Source: Mytilus californianus (lineage: Eukaryota > Mollusca > Bivalvia > Mytilida > Mytilidae). From it: a stretch of 64,000 nt of DNA. Of the stretch, positions 10,906-22,320 are shown piece after piece. Numbering within the stretch: position 1 is the stretch's first letter; every line of letters starts with the position of its first letter. The notes under the pieces are model-generated. The model was not told the origin of the DNA and made no database searches. It was given only the letters and a program-made list of their open reading frames with translations. Both the position numbers and the translations under genes were made by a program. Location of the stretch: contig NW_026262712.1 in assembly GCF_021869535.1 (NCBI RefSeq), forward strand, positions 101,498,140 to 101,562,139, read 5' to 3'.

Positions 10906-11300
10906 GTTACTGTGGATTTATTATGATTCGTGGGATACCAATTTTCGTTAACCACGAATTAAAAAAGTCCCTATTTTAATATATTTTGATCTTTATTTGT
11001 GATAACTTTAATGTTTGGTAGATATACAATATATTGAAGTTATGTACATTGTTGGAAAGTATCAAACTTATTCGTAAGAGCTTAAGAAACAGACCGAAAA
11101 GCGAGGCTCACAGAGCTTTTCTCCATTTTGCTAGCAAGTAGAAATAAATTTGACAATGTACATTTATTGTTTTTATTCTGCAATTTAGCCATGGCACATT
11201 TTGTTTAATTTTCTAAATTCCAAATTGTCTTTGGTTTTTATAGAAAAGGAGGACCCCAAAATGAACTGTTATGAACAGTAATGTTAACAATTCTCTCAAG
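10906..11300. repeat. Dispersed repeat fragment and spacer
   Basis: The stretch ACTGTGGATTTATTATGATTCGTGGG at 10909-10934, followed by CCAATTTTCGTTAACCACGAATTA, resembles a widespread bivalve repeat known to me from memory. The rest is AT-rich with no clear feature. Confidence 0.4.
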
Positions 11301-11335
11301 ATGGAAGCAAAATAACAGGGGACTTTATTGTACAG
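11301..11335 (+). CDS. Possible upstream exon of the membrane-protein gene
   Basis: Thirty-five bases between a weak acceptor (TTCTCTCAAG) and a donor (CAG|GTACAA) read (N/D)GSKITGDFIVQ in phase with the next exon (phase 0 at the junction). Stops lie just upstream in this frame, so the exon must begin close to 11301. The short length and weak acceptor make this tentative. Confidence 0.35.
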
Positions 11336-11472
11336 GTACAAGTAAGGCAAACATTTATTTGTCTACCTTTTACCTTTTATTTGTACAATAGTTGGCTGAT
11401 TGCAGGATAAAAAGTTTTATCATGATATGAAAGTGGCAGTCAAAGTCACTGGTCCCAATTTTAATTTCACAG

Positions 11473-11671
11473 GTTATTAAATGTGATGACCTTCAGGGAT
11501 GGTGGTGTTTACCGCAGGATTTACCAAAATTTGAAAATCTGACGATAACCTGGGACTTAAAAAAACAATTCTATGGCTCCGTAACAGAAGAGTTATTGGT
11601 ACTCTCAGTATCCTCTGTAAATAACAGTCAATCATGCTCACAACCTATCATTTACACTACACCAACACCAG
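11473..11671 (+). CDS. Extracellular-domain exon of an unidentified type I membrane protein
   Basis: Acceptor TTTAATTTCACAG and donor CAG|GTAATAC bracket 199 bases open in one frame. The 66 residues contain three cysteines (IKCDDLQGWWC..., ...QSCSQP), a WW pair and two N-glycosylation sequons (NLT, NNS), and end in a Thr/Pro-rich stalk (YTTPTP). This fits a secreted or extracellular region just before a membrane span. The exon ends in phase 1, compatible with the membrane exon at 12346. I do not recognise the family. Confidence 0.65.
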
Positions 11672-12345
11672 GTAATACATCATATTTGTTTTGCTGTTGA
11701 TAACGAATGGAGATACAAAAAAAATAATCATTTACAATACACAAGAACAAGATAATATATCATATTAGTCGTGTTGTTGATAAAGAATGGATAAAAATAA
11801 AAAATCATTTACATTACACCACTACCATCAGATCATTACATGGCATTTTTCATATCGGATGTATTATCAGCTCAAGGTTCAATATCAGCCCAAGAGCCGA
11901 AGGCTTTGGAAGGCTGTTACACTATTTTTACTTACTCCATCAGATAATCAACACTTCAAAAAATAAAATTAACATAAACCCCTAATGAGAAACGTTTTTA
12001 ATTATACATCAAAAATTATAAAATTAATAGTCAGAGTTCGTATATATCATATATTAACATACATCAAGGAAAAAAATATTAATTTGAAAACATGGATTTT
12101 TAAGAATTTTTTCTGCAAATATATAGACGAGAGGCGAAAGATACCAAAGGGACATTCAAGCTCATAGAGAAGTCAAATGGACCATTCCCAAGAACAGTTT
12201 AATATCAAATTAGCTTGGTTGTTGACTAGAAATAGAGACAAAGAATCATACAATATGTCATTAATTATATGTCATAGAGACATGTTGTTTTCCCCTTTGA
12301 ATTCTTGATCTGAATAAAAATGTGAATAACTTTTTATTTGAATAG
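11672..12345 (+). other. Intron of the membrane-protein gene
   Basis: The donor GTAATAC and the acceptor TTTTTATTTGAATAG are both good. The intron is AT-rich. Positions 12125-12175 (GAGAGGCGAAAGATACCAAAGGGACATT) are a fragment of a dispersed repeat also seen at 17070-17105 and 19783-19990. Confidence 0.55.
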
Positions 12346-12480
12346 AAAAAGTCACTCCTAAGGATTACAGCAGCGCCTTAACTACTGCAAGAATACTTGG
12401 GATAGTGTTTGGTGTATTGGCAGCTGTCTGCGCATCATGTGGGGGAGGATATTGCTACTGCAAGAAGAGGAAATCAATAG
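12346..12480 (+). CDS. Transmembrane exon of the unidentified membrane protein
   Basis: An exon of 135 bases, phase 1 at both ends, with donor ATAG|GTATTT. It reads EKVTPKDYSSALTTARI, then a hydrophobic span ILGIVFGVLAAVCASCGGG, then YCYCKKRKS. The span of about 20 residues followed by KKRK places the C-terminus in the cytoplasm. The Cys-rich end of the span (CASC...YCYC) suggests palmitoylation, which is an inference. Confidence 0.75.
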
Positions 12481-13146
12481 GTATTTTACTGATTTCCCCC
12501 AAAGTTTTTAGGAGGTTCTGGTCAATATAGAGTGACATTTTGCGGTGAAAGTTAATTGCAATGCACATTTTTTTATTGGAATAAGATTGCTGTCAAGCGA
12601 TCTAAAGACCTTTACCATTCACATTGACTTGTTGTTTATTTCTAATTTCCAAGACTCTCACGTCAACCGTTTTATGCCTTACTTTAAGGAACAACTCGGT
12701 TTCGTCAGTGTTTTCGTTAAAAGAGTAAAACAAACAATCGTATTGAATTTTATCAACTATCCGTTAACTTTCTTTTCCAAAACCTCTTGTTATGATAAAT
12801 CCCTTTTCTATTTGCGTTAATGTTACGATGTCATAAAATATAAGTTCCTTCATGATATAAGTTCAAAGTGGAAGACTATCCCGCAAAAAATCCAAGTAGT
12901 TCAATAAAAAAATCGACATTGCTAAGACAGGGACTGTGATGAGGACACTGAAATGAACTTTAAAGTAGAAAGTAATTTGTAACGTTTTGCCCACAACAGA
13001 AGCAAGATACCAGAATAATCTATACTTAAACTAGACATGTATCGCTTCGTGTTATCTTTTCACCAGTATTTGTATAGAAAAATGTTCGATTGCAGAATAA
13101 AATATGATTTTACACATTACCTATGTCATTATATTGACTTCATTAG
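12481..13146 (+). other. Intron of the membrane-protein gene
   Basis: A 666-base intron between GTATTT and TTGACTTCATTAG. I see no repeat or gene inside. A 91-codon open frame near 12545 has no splice support. Confidence 0.55.
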
Positions 13147-13214
13147 GGACACCAGGTACTGTCCCTGATGATGTCAGCCTGCCTATGGTCGAAGAACATA
13201 ATGACAAACATTAA
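13147..13214 (+). CDS. Last coding exon of the unidentified membrane protein
   Basis: The acceptor CTTCATTAG joins in phase to give GTPGTVPDDVSLPMV, a few more acidic/polar residues (EEHNDKH) and a TAA stop at 13212-13214. With the previous exon the cytoplasmic tail is only about 30 residues, Pro/Asp-rich, without a kinase or known signalling domain. Twelve bases after the stop lies a consensus donor (G|GTAAGTATG at 13227), suggesting a further, non-coding exon. Confidence 0.7.
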
Positions 13215-14544
13215 ATGTATACTTTGGTAAGTATGAGAGTTTGTACATACATCAAAGCAAAATAAAATATAAAAATGAAAAATATCACTACTGTTCAATG
13301 TAAACAATTTTGGATAATTTTATGATTTTTAAAGTCCCCACCTAAATGTGTCCTTGAATAATGTATCTTTGCAACTTGTCCTTAAATGTTTTGATCATCC
13401 ATATATTTGTTCAAATATAATCTTCAATAAGGAATAAAATAAATGAAACATCGATAAATTTCCATACTCCAACAACCAATTTATTTTTGTTTCCATTGAA
13501 TTTGTTGCCTCACCTGCAAATATTCAGTGCACATATATACACGAACATGCTCAAATTTCAGGTTTCAATAGACCTTCAAATCAGTTAATGAATTGATAAT
13601 TTAATTGATGAGTTAATAATTTGCTGCAGGTGAAACATTTAAATGTGTCCACACTTGATTACACTACTACAATGTGTACCTTACGGTGACCTGAATTTGT
13701 TAACGTATATGTCGATTTTGCCATTTGATAAGGGAATTTTCGTTATGAATTTTCCTTGGAGTTCGATATTTTTGTTACTTTTTATTTGTCTCATAATAGT
13801 TGTTTCTTTAAATAGATCAGATTATATGTATGCATTTGAAGCAATGCAAGGTAGTTCATATGTATGCTTAAGTCGTGTAACGTCATTGCTTTTTATTCAC
13901 ATCAAATGTCAGATGATAAATGTGAAAAGGTTAATATATGTATCAGGAAAACTATATGAAAAAGTGTACAAATGGATTTGTAGACCATTCTGTAGGAGCA
14001 AATAATAAGGTAGAGAAAAGTGGGACAAACAACTATAATCAACAAGACAAATCTATTGACAATTAAACATAATTCAAATGAACAGCAAACAATGCAAACT
14101 TTGGACCTTTCCTCCAATTAATGTAAAATAAGGCGACAGTAGTTTACCAATATTCAAATCTCGTAAATTGGTTAGAAAGAGACAAATCAAGGTAACAGAA
14201 ACTGGGGGAATTGAATGCACTCCATAAGTAGCAAGACAGGGTGCCTTTACATGGTAAGCGTTATAAGAGTGGTAACAGGTACTCTTGAAAAGTAACCATA
14301 TTTGAAAAGAACACGTTCATCGGGGGATACCAAGACCTTGTTGATAAATATTCCGTATCCACTTCACAAATAATACATGATGGTCTTGAAGTATAGATTC
14401 TAGGCACTGAAGTTGTTTATCATCTTAATTACGTGCTATAGTGTTCTTTTCATTTGACTTTGTATATTTTTAGCCTTTATTGTTGAGTCAATTTTTAGTA
14501 CTATGCTTTTTTTTTTTGGCTCGGTATTTATACATCCCGCCATC
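13215..14544 (+). other. Candidate 3'UTR intron with repeat fragments
   Basis: AT-rich, no gene. Positions 13713-13770 (CGATTTTGCCATTTGATAAGGGAATTTTCG) are a fragment of the family at 16070-16265 and 39418-39635. Positions 14125-14280 (ATAAGGCGACAGTAGTTTACC) are a diverged start of the family at 32101-32790. Confidence 0.45.
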
Positions 14545-15862
14545 GTGTTATTGTGCTATGGTCATCTAGTTTTAAAAATGTGTCCGATGACCCCACCAGC
14601 CAACCCAGATGGCCGACATGGCTAAAAACGAACATAGGATTAAAATGCAATTTTTTTTTTCTTATCTTGAAAACCACTATGAATAGAGAAAATCTGACAA
14701 GGGCTGAAGTGTTAGGAATGACGAGTTCTACCTATTGTCCGTTTACTTCCAAACTATCAAACTAGTATTGCCCTTAAGTGCAGATTTTCCCAACTTTTTA
14801 AATGTTTGCCTATTATCTTGAAAATTATAATAGATAGAGAGAAACTTTATACAGCAAAAATGATCAACAAGATGAATTCTACAAATAAGTCAACATGTTG
14901 TACTGTATTCATGTCATGTAATGGTGTCATTTTAGTGTTATATTTAACATTGCCATAAAAGTGCGAGGTTTGGCTAGCCACAAAACCAGGTTCAACCCAA
15001 CATTTTTTTCTTAAAATGTCCTGTACCAAGTCAGGAAAATGGCCATTGTTATATTATAGTTCGTTTCTGTGTGTGTTACATTTTAATGTTGTGTTTCTGT
15101 TGTGTCGTAGTTCTCCTCTTATATTTGATGCGTTTCCCTCAGTTTTAGTTTGTAATCCGGATTTTTTTTTTCTCAATCGATTTATGAATTTCGAACAGCG
15201 GTATAATGTTGCCTTTATTTTTGAAATCATTTGATGACCCCTTATTGCAGTTATTGCCCTTGAATGACGATTTTTACATTTTTTTTGCGTTTTTGCCTTA
15301 TATCTGAACAAGTATAATAGATAGATAGAAACTTAAATAAGCAAAAATGATCAGCAAGACAACATCTACAAATAAGTTGAATAGTTTAAAATCGTCTGAC
15401 GACCCATTTTTGGAGTTATTGTCCATTAATGATGACCAATTGTTTGTGTTTTTGCCTTATATCTGAAAAATTATAATAGATAAAGATAGAAACTTGAATA
15501 AGCAAACAAGATCAGAAAGACAAGATGTACAAATAAGTCAACATGGTTTAAATCGTCTGATAACCCCTTATTGGAGTTATATTCTCTTTGATAACGATTT
15601 TTATTTTTTTTTTTGCGTTGTTGCCTTCTATTTGAAAAACTGTATTAGATGGATAGAAAAATGAAATATGAAATAAGCAAAAATAATCAGGAAGTCTAAA
15701 TCAACAAAGAAGACATTTTTTGTCATGAATCAAAAAGTCTAAATCAACAAAGAAGACATTTTTTTTCATGAATTCAATTTTAGTCCACAAAGATGGAGAG
15801 TATCCATTGTTGAAGATGCACATATACCTACGTGAGCGACACAGGCTCTTTAAAGCCTCTAG
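14545..15862 (+). mobile_element. Helentron-like element with a ~160-bp tandem core and 3' hairpin (second family)
   Basis: The core repeats GATGACCCCTTATTGGAGTTATTG, TTTTTGCGTTTTTGCCTTATATCTGAA and AATAAGCAAAAATGATCAGCAAGACA, with a period near 160 bp, from about 14570 to 15710. The 3' end at 15835-15862 has GAGCGACACAGGCTCTTTAAAGCCTCTAG, whose AGGCT/AGCCT arms form a stem-loop. This is the same architecture as the elements at 560 and 2799 but unrelated in sequence. One core unit is split by an insertion at about 14895-15220. No transposase. Confidence 0.6.
14895..15220 (-). mobile_element. Dispersed element nested in the 160-bp core
   Basis: The core phrase AATAAGTCAACATG breaks at about 14894 and resumes as TTTGAAATCATTTGATGACC at about 15222. 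The insert is the reverse orientation of the element at 32101-32790. It shares AACCAGGTTCAACCCA, TGTCCTGTACCAAGTCAGGAAAATGGCC, ATATTTGATGCGTTTCCCTCAG and the end GCGGTATAATGTTGCCTTTA. Open frames on either strand are by-products. Confidence 0.65.
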
Positions 15863-16596
15863 TTTTTTCTTGTCTTTCATTTTTGCTTATGAGCTTTGTC
15901 TATAAAGTGTCTGTATGCCATTTTGTTTTTCTTTGTTAACATATTTGTTTGTTTTTATAGTGATTAAGATTATAACAGTAATGACTGCTGTACCCCAATT
16001 TTGACATTTTTACCTATATGTCTGTTTGTTTGGCTCTCACATTGTTGTCAATATAATGGAATTCTATGCGACTGTCATGCAAGTCAGAGACTAAGCTAGC
16101 TATAAAACCAGGTTAAATCCACCATTTTATACATAAGGAAATGCCTGTACTAAGTCAGGAATATGACAGTTGTATTCTATTCTTTTGATGTGTTTGAGCT
16201 TTTGATTTTGCCATTTAATAAGGGACTTTTCGTTTTAAATTGTCCTTGAAGTTGAGTATTTCTGTTATTTCACTTTTTAGTATATGAATAAGGAGATGTG
16301 GTATAGTTGCAATTGAACAATGCGAAATAGGAATATTTAAAACAATGGAACAAAGCTAGATTTAATCTAAATTAACTGGTTTCAGTTAAAATGTGCTTAT
16401 ATAATTATTGAATGCCTTCTTTTGTAGTGATATAGGACATGCATAGTTCAAACGTAATGAATAGCACATGTTGACATGAAAGCTGGTTTTTTTAATGAAT
16501 ACCATGTGATTTAAAATGATGGATCCTTGTAAAACATCGATGATGTGTAAAGATATATCTTGATTTTGTAATTTAATTTTTTATTAATATTTACAG
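15863..16596. repeat. Spacer with a dispersed repeat (16070-16265)
   Basis: Positions 16070-16265 (GCGACTGTCATGCAAG, GCTATAAAACCAGGTTAAATCCACC, TGTTTGAGCTTTTGATTTTGCCATTTAATAAGGG) match 39418-39635 closely. The flanking sequence is AT-rich without a recognised gene. Confidence 0.6.
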
Positions 16597-17440
16597 GGTC
16601 GAGTAATGCATTTGGAATGAGTTGAATTTTAGGTGACTACCATTTGAAATGTAGAAGCATATACTATGTGCCTAAAAGAAAAAAGTGTGTGTATGTGAAA
16701 TTGAATTGAAAAAATTGTCGACAGTTATCACCTAATGGTATCTTAATGTGATGATCTTCGACATTGTTTGTTTGATGGATTTAAACACCATTATTTATTT
16801 GTATAATTTTATGACAGTCTGTAGCATTTTTTTCATACCATTCAATTGAAATTGATTTTCCACTTCTAAAATGTTCATGACAAAGAATGATTTTTCATTG
16901 CAAAATGTGGGTGGGGTGTGTTTTTTTTTGTTTGTTTTGGTAGTTGTTTTTACATTGAAAAATGTCTACAGTTTTTTAAGGTTAATGAAAGTCTACTTCA
17001 TAAAGATAAAAATTTACAGAGTTATTATATTAATATCAAGATTTGTGAAGTTGAAGTAATAACATAAGAGAGAGGCGAAAGATACCAAAGGGAAATTTAA
17101 ACTCATACGTTATATAAAATTAAAGATTTATGCTGTTATTACATGAAGATCATTGCACAAAAACATACTATAACAAAGGCAAAAATGATAGTGGTTAATG
17201 TGACTTTGAAGGAATTGGCAGAAATTTGTCAAGATTACTCCATAATGCTATATAAAAAAATGGTAGATGATAAAGAAAATCTTCAAACTTTACTTTCATT
17301 ACTAATATGATTGTTAAGGGCATTTGTTTTAGTGGAATGGTCAGTTGTTTGTTATAATTATTTTTACCATTCTGTCTATCTGTCTTTTTCTTTTTATAGC
17401 AGTGGTTTCCAACAGAATTCATATATAAGTATCTAAGTTA
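16597..17440 (+). other. Possible non-coding 3'UTR exon and AT-rich flank
   Basis: A good acceptor (TTAATATTTACAG) at 16596 could pair with the donor at 13227, just after the membrane-protein stop codon. Nothing coding follows. Positions 17070-17105 are a dispersed-repeat fragment (GAGAGGCGAAAGATACCAAAGGG). Support is only from the splice signals. Confidence 0.25.
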
Positions 17441-17825
17441 TGATTAAGAAAACTCATAATTTACTCTATAATAAAAAGCATTTTATTGAGTGAAAGAATA
17501 AGTCCCAAGGAACATGTGATAATATGTTTCTTTAGATAGTAAAGAATTTATACATGAAACTTTTTACATCGTTCGCTTCATGTCCAGAATACAGGATTTT
17601 CATCCAAACAATTTAGTTTTGAGTGTTGCAGTGTAATGGAAATAACCATGACTTGTGTCTGATAAAAATTGTGTTTGTACTCGGCACAAAGTAGTGTAGT
17701 AATGCTCAGCACGCCTTGTAATTCTACCTGTTTTATGCCTCGTTCAAATATTCTTTTTTGTTCTGACACAATTTATAGTTATTCCATATATATTATTTTC
17801 TAGTAATTTAGACAAATTCTTATTT

Positions 17826-18060
17826 GATTAAAGTTTATGTAGACGTGCCATTATTGTCTTTTATAATTTATATTATATTGTTATCCAATTAATGCTTATG
17901 TGGACGTGCCATTATTGTCTTTTGTAATTTATTTTATATTGTAATCCGATTGATGCTTATGTATACGTGCCATTAATTATTGTCTTTTATAATTTATCTA
18001 GTTTTTTTTATTGATGTTTATGTAAACGTATTATTATTGTCTATTATGATTTTTATGATA
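17826..18060. repeat. Tandem repeat of ~60-70 bp, four copies
   Basis: GCTTATGTGGACGTGCCATTATTGTC recurs with variation near 17833, 17892, 17953 and 18024, separated by TTTATAATTTAT-type sequence. Non-coding. Confidence 0.65.
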
Positions 18061-19552
18061 TTGACATTATATTGGTGCTATCATGGACCATTGGCATTAT
18101 TGTTTTCAGGTTTTAAGGTAGCACGTCGGTCTTATAATGATTTTTTAGTGAAATTGTTTTATCACATTATTTTAAAGTATTTATCCATCTCAGCATTTTG
18201 TAAAAGTCCCAGAGTCATTATCATGTTACAACAGGGAGTAAATTAATGATTAAATGGTTCAAAAAAGCACATTGTATATAAGTGCATATGGGAGGAGCTA
18301 ATTTTTCAATCATCTGTTGATACCAAGAGTCCAGCTCTTAATTTAAAATTAATAATATGGTCTTATCTTATTATGTTGCTATTAAAAGTACTTGTAATTT
18401 ATATAACTATGGAATTAAACAAAGAAAATATTAAAGTGAAAAAATGTACAGGAAAAACTAAAGTAAAGAAATAAATGGGTAAATGTGTAATAGTAGTCTT
18501 GAAAGTATCTGACAAATGTTCTTAGTTAGGCAAGAAGAATTTGTATCTGACACAGGCAACAATCTTTAATATAGACAAATCACTTGGATAATAGTTTTTT
18601 TTTCTGAAACTTGCATACATTCTTCACTTTGTTCTTCTACATTAAGGCGATGAGCATGTCCTCCGTTTACAGGAAATTAAGGCATTTAAACAGTGCTTGG
18701 GTTTATGCTTTATTTCTTAATTTTCTATATCTCAAAAATCATGCAGGACAGTCTTATTCCAGGAGGGGGTGGTCCTTATAATGTCTTTGTATGAAAATAT
18801 CTTATATTGAACATTTTTAAGTTTCTGTGTTCTTTGACCACAAACTCCCGCCAAATTCTAAATTAGTGTTGTTAAGGGATGGACAGTGCACAAATAATGC
18901 AAAATTTACAGTGTAAGTTTATAAAAGACACAAACTGTGTTGTTCTATTGATTAAATGATGGTGTCAGAACACTGCTAGGGTGTCCCAGTGGAATTTTGA
19001 TATTTATGTTGAATTTATATGAGTTCAAAGGGGATATTCAGTTTTAAGTTGATTTTTCATACCAACTTTTCATGAGAATTGTTATCAAGAATTGAAAATA
19101 GAAACTTTATGGGTACCTCCTTTGGTTTAGCTTTGGTGTGTGTGATTAAAGAGAGAATTTTCTACAAAATATTGTTCCAGTTTTTGGATAATTTTTTTCT
19201 GAATGAAGTTGTAGGTCTCTAAAGATGAAAGGTGAAATGAGGTATGGCACCCAGCAGTTAAATCAATATATCATCTGGATGGAGCCATATACCAAAAATC
19301 TGAGACAAAATTTTGTCGCTTTTGTATGGTGAATTAAAGGGATGAAAACTTTGTATTACCATTTGACCTGTATGAACTATTTTAATCCAAGTTGAATGGC
19401 CATTTTTTGGGCAGTTAATAAGCTATTTCTTTAAATGATCATACCAAAAAATAACATACTTTATTTATAGATAAGAAAGACTAATATTTCAGGTTTAAGA
19501 TGAGTTAATGGTTTTGAAAATCCATTGTTCAGAGTTGGAGAAATTAATCTAT
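18061..19552. other. AT-rich stretch, nothing recognised
   Basis: No open frame longer than about 90 codons, no convincing exon and no obvious repeat seen on either strand. Confidence 0.5.
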
Positions 19553-19788
19553 AAAGACTGTTGGTTAGAGTCAGACCACAGTGCTACCTTAAACTGTAAA
19601 AGAGAGGCAGAAAAGACTGTTGGTTGGAGTCAGACCATAGTGCTACCTTAAACTGTAAAAGAGAGACAGAAAAGACTGTTAGTTGGAGTTAGACCATAGT
19701 GCTACCTTAAACTGTAAAAGAGAGGCAGAAAAGACTGTTGGTTGGAGTCAGACCATAGTGCTACCTTAAACTGTAAAACAGAGGCAGA
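19553..19788. repeat. 59-bp tandem repeat, four copies
   Basis: AAAGACTGTTGGTTGGAGTCAGACC starts at 19553, 19612, 19671 and 19730, exactly 59 bp apart and nearly identical. Each unit ends in AAAAGAGAGGCAG. That phrase is also the leading edge of the dispersed element that follows directly at 19783. Confidence 0.9.
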
Positions 19789-20000
19789 AGATACCAAAGG
19801 GGCATTTAAACTCATAAGTTAAAAATAAACTGACAACGCCTAGGCCAAAACGAAGAAGACAAATAGACAAACAACATTGATACAAAACCAAACAAATAAA
19901 ACTGAAGACTAAACAACATGAACCCCACAAAAAACCGGGGAGATATCTCGGATGCTCCAGAAGGGTAAGTAGATCCTGCCCCACATGTGGCACCTCTAAC
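19783..20000 (+). mobile_element. Dispersed element (AGAGGC-AAGATACCAAAGGG family)
   Basis: Starts AGAGGCAGAAGATACCAAAGGGGCATTTAAACTCATAAGTT and continues with CAACGCCTAGGCC...CAAATAGACAAACAAC up to CCCCACATGTGGCACC (a local palindrome at 19980-19992). Other copies are 12125, 17070 and, in reverse, 25195-25270. Non-autonomous, class unknown. Confidence 0.55.
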
Positions 20001-20889
20001 ATTGTTATTAAAGTATTCAATACACAATGTGCCTTTATACAATGAAATAGATATTTCAGTTTTATAGTTTACCTCAACTTGAATAAAGTTCCATTATTTT
20101 TTTTTTATTCGATCGAGTGTTCTAAATATATAATAGGTAGCATGAATACAAGTTAAGAAATGCAAATCTTCCATATGTGGGCTAATGTTATATTTCTGTT
20201 ACACGATTGCTCCTGGTTATTTTTCAGTTCCTTGATTGCTCCTAGATGTATTCTCCCTCTTTTTTCAAGTTTTCCATTTGTAAATAACAAAGATTTCCAC
20301 CATCAGTATACAACATGATAAAGACTATTCTAATCTAATTACCATTATCTGGATATAACTACTTGATATATCTACTACTATAATTTATATGTTGTAACAA
20401 AGGAGTGAGCCTTCATTTGACTTACTGAAATCATCAACTGTTCCATTACTGTGATAATAATTGAAAAATAAAACTACACCTACTCCAAAAAGCTGTTTCA
20501 ATAAGATATTATCCGATTTAAATCGTAAATGTAAGGGAATAAGGTACAGATTGAAATTTTTCATTCATATGATGCCATGTTAAGCTATGATGTCAATGAA
20601 CCAAATAGTTTATGAAATTTCTCAGAATTTTCTTTTATTTTGATTTATTCATTTTATCAAGTTCTAGTGCATTGGAATAGGAATAAAATGTCTGCAGTTG
20701 AAGAGCATTTGCCGACAATCCAACAAAATAGTGTTGGCTTGCTCTCAATAGATTTTAAGCTTTGTTGTTTTTGTTATTTGCACACAATGTATTTTTGCTT
20801 CATGCCTATGAAACTGTTGTTTAAAAGTGTCAATCTGTAATAACATAAATTTCAAAACAGTATTTACCTTATTGTTGAACTTTTATGTT
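20001..20889. other. AT-rich stretch, nothing recognised
   Basis: No gene, tandem repeat or clear mobile element seen. Confidence 0.45.
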
Positions 20890-21305
20890 CCAGCCGCTAG
20901 GTTGATAGGGCATTGAGCGGTACCCTTGTCCATCTACATGTCCATACGTCCCAAAATTGGTTTCCGTTCTCTAACTTTAAGCTTTAAGCAAATGTAATGA
21001 AAATTTTTGTAATGCTTATAACCATCAACCATAGACCAAGTTCGAATGTAGGTGGCGTCACTTTCACCATTATTGTTTTATGCCCCTTTATAAATGGAAA
21101 TTTGACAAACTTTTCTGTTTTACGGACTCTAAAACTTGATCTATTTTTGAGTTATGCCTCTTTATAACTGGAAACATTTCCTTTGTCCACACACAAACTG
21201 TTGTATGTATTGACCAAAAGTTTCATTTCCACGCTCTAAAGTTTGAATTACTACATTGACTCTTGCATATTTACAAGCGGGAGCATCTGTGTCTTATGGA
21301 CACAT
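20890..21305 (+). mobile_element. Dispersed element ending in a GTCTTATGGACAC hairpin (third Helentron-like family)
   Basis: Shares with 55340-55602 the phrases TTGGTTTCCGTTCTCTAACT, GTTCGAATGTAGGTGGCGTCAC and CAAGCGGGAGCATCTGTGTCTTATGGACACATTCTTC. The last phrase forms a short stem-loop (GTGTCtTATgGACAC) at the 3' end. No coding capacity. Confidence 0.5.
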
Positions 21306-21852
21306 TCTTCTTTTATTTTATGGTAGATAACAACTGTTACCGAAGAAACTATTAAAAAATGCATGAAATTCAAGAATGATTTATACCCATATTCATTTCG
21401 AATGTTACCTATCATGTTACCATAGAAACTATTGAAAGAATACTGAATAAAATGCATAAAATTCAAGAATATATTGCCCACATGCAGTCATTAAGAAGAA
21501 AAATTTTCCTAAATAGTTATCATATTTTCTATTCCCTCTTTCATATATCATAGGCTTCCAAATAAATCTCATTTGAAGTGGGCACATGCCTTTCAATTTA
21601 AAGATACAATTTAACTTAAAACTAAATTTGACATGTTGACCAAAGCATCTGCACATGCATGAACATGGTAAACAAACTATTGCCTTATACAGAATTAGTA
21701 CGAAGAGTAAGGATCATTGATAACTCACATTCCATTGGTCTGATTAACATTTATTGATAAAACTATCTTCAATATAATGTCACCATTGCAAACATAAATT
21801 TTAGTTTGATTTCCTTTTTATTTTTGCCAAAGGAGTTGAATGCTAGCTTAGG
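21306..21852. repeat. Imperfect ~80-bp duplication and AT-rich spacer
   Basis: GTTACCGAAGAAACTATT...AAAATGCATGAAATTCAAGAAT (about 21333-21375) recurs as GTTACCATAGAAACTATT...AAAATGCATAAAATTCAAGAAT (about 21416-21470). Nothing else recognised. Confidence 0.5.
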
Positions 21853-22320
21853 TTATGGTTTTAAAACTTTTTCATCATTTTGTAGCAAAATACGAGTAAG
21901 AGTAAAATTATGAGCAAAATACTTCGTGTTATACACTTATGTATTGGAGTTATATACATGACTAAACAGATGGTTATGTTTTTGGTTTTGTTCTTTCTAT
22001 TAAATTAATTCTTTTTATACAAAAAATCTCATACTATGGTTTTACAACTTTTTCACAATGTTTTAACAAAGTATGAGTCAGAGTAAAAATTTATAGTAAA
22101 ATATTGATTGTTTTACACTTATGTATTGGAGTTTTAAACTTATGTATTTGAGTTTTACACTTATGTATTGGAGTTTTACACTTATGTATTGGAGTTTTAC
22201 ACTTACTTATGTATTGGAGTTTTACACTTATGTATTGGGGTTATATACATGTGGTATTACTGAACAGATGGTTATGATTTTGGTTTTGTTCTTTCTATTG
22301 AACTACCTCTTTTTATAAAA
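21853..22320. repeat. ~180-bp duplication with a 21-bp minisatellite expanded in the second copy only
   Basis: The first copy (21853-22028) and second copy (22036-22320) share TATGGTTTTAMAACTTTTTCA, ACAGATGGTTATG and TTTTGGTTTTGTTCTTTCTATT. The first copy has a single TACACTTATGTATTGGAGTT. The second has it six times in tandem (22110-22245, one unit lengthened by 4 bp). Because 21 is a multiple of three, the array reads as a repetitive open frame; I do not regard it as a gene. Confidence 0.75.

Noticed and set aside
11230-11335. Longer exon starting after GGTTTTTATAG at 11244
   Set aside because: Stops occur in all three frames between 11245 and 11300, so only the last 35 bases could be coding.
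13643-14005. 120-codon plus-strand frame
   Set aside because: It contains a fragment of a dispersed repeat (13713-13770), has low-complexity content and no splice support.
22121-22318. Repetitive 65-codon frame (YWSFTLM repeats)
   Set aside because: By-product of a 21-bp minisatellite, a multiple of three.
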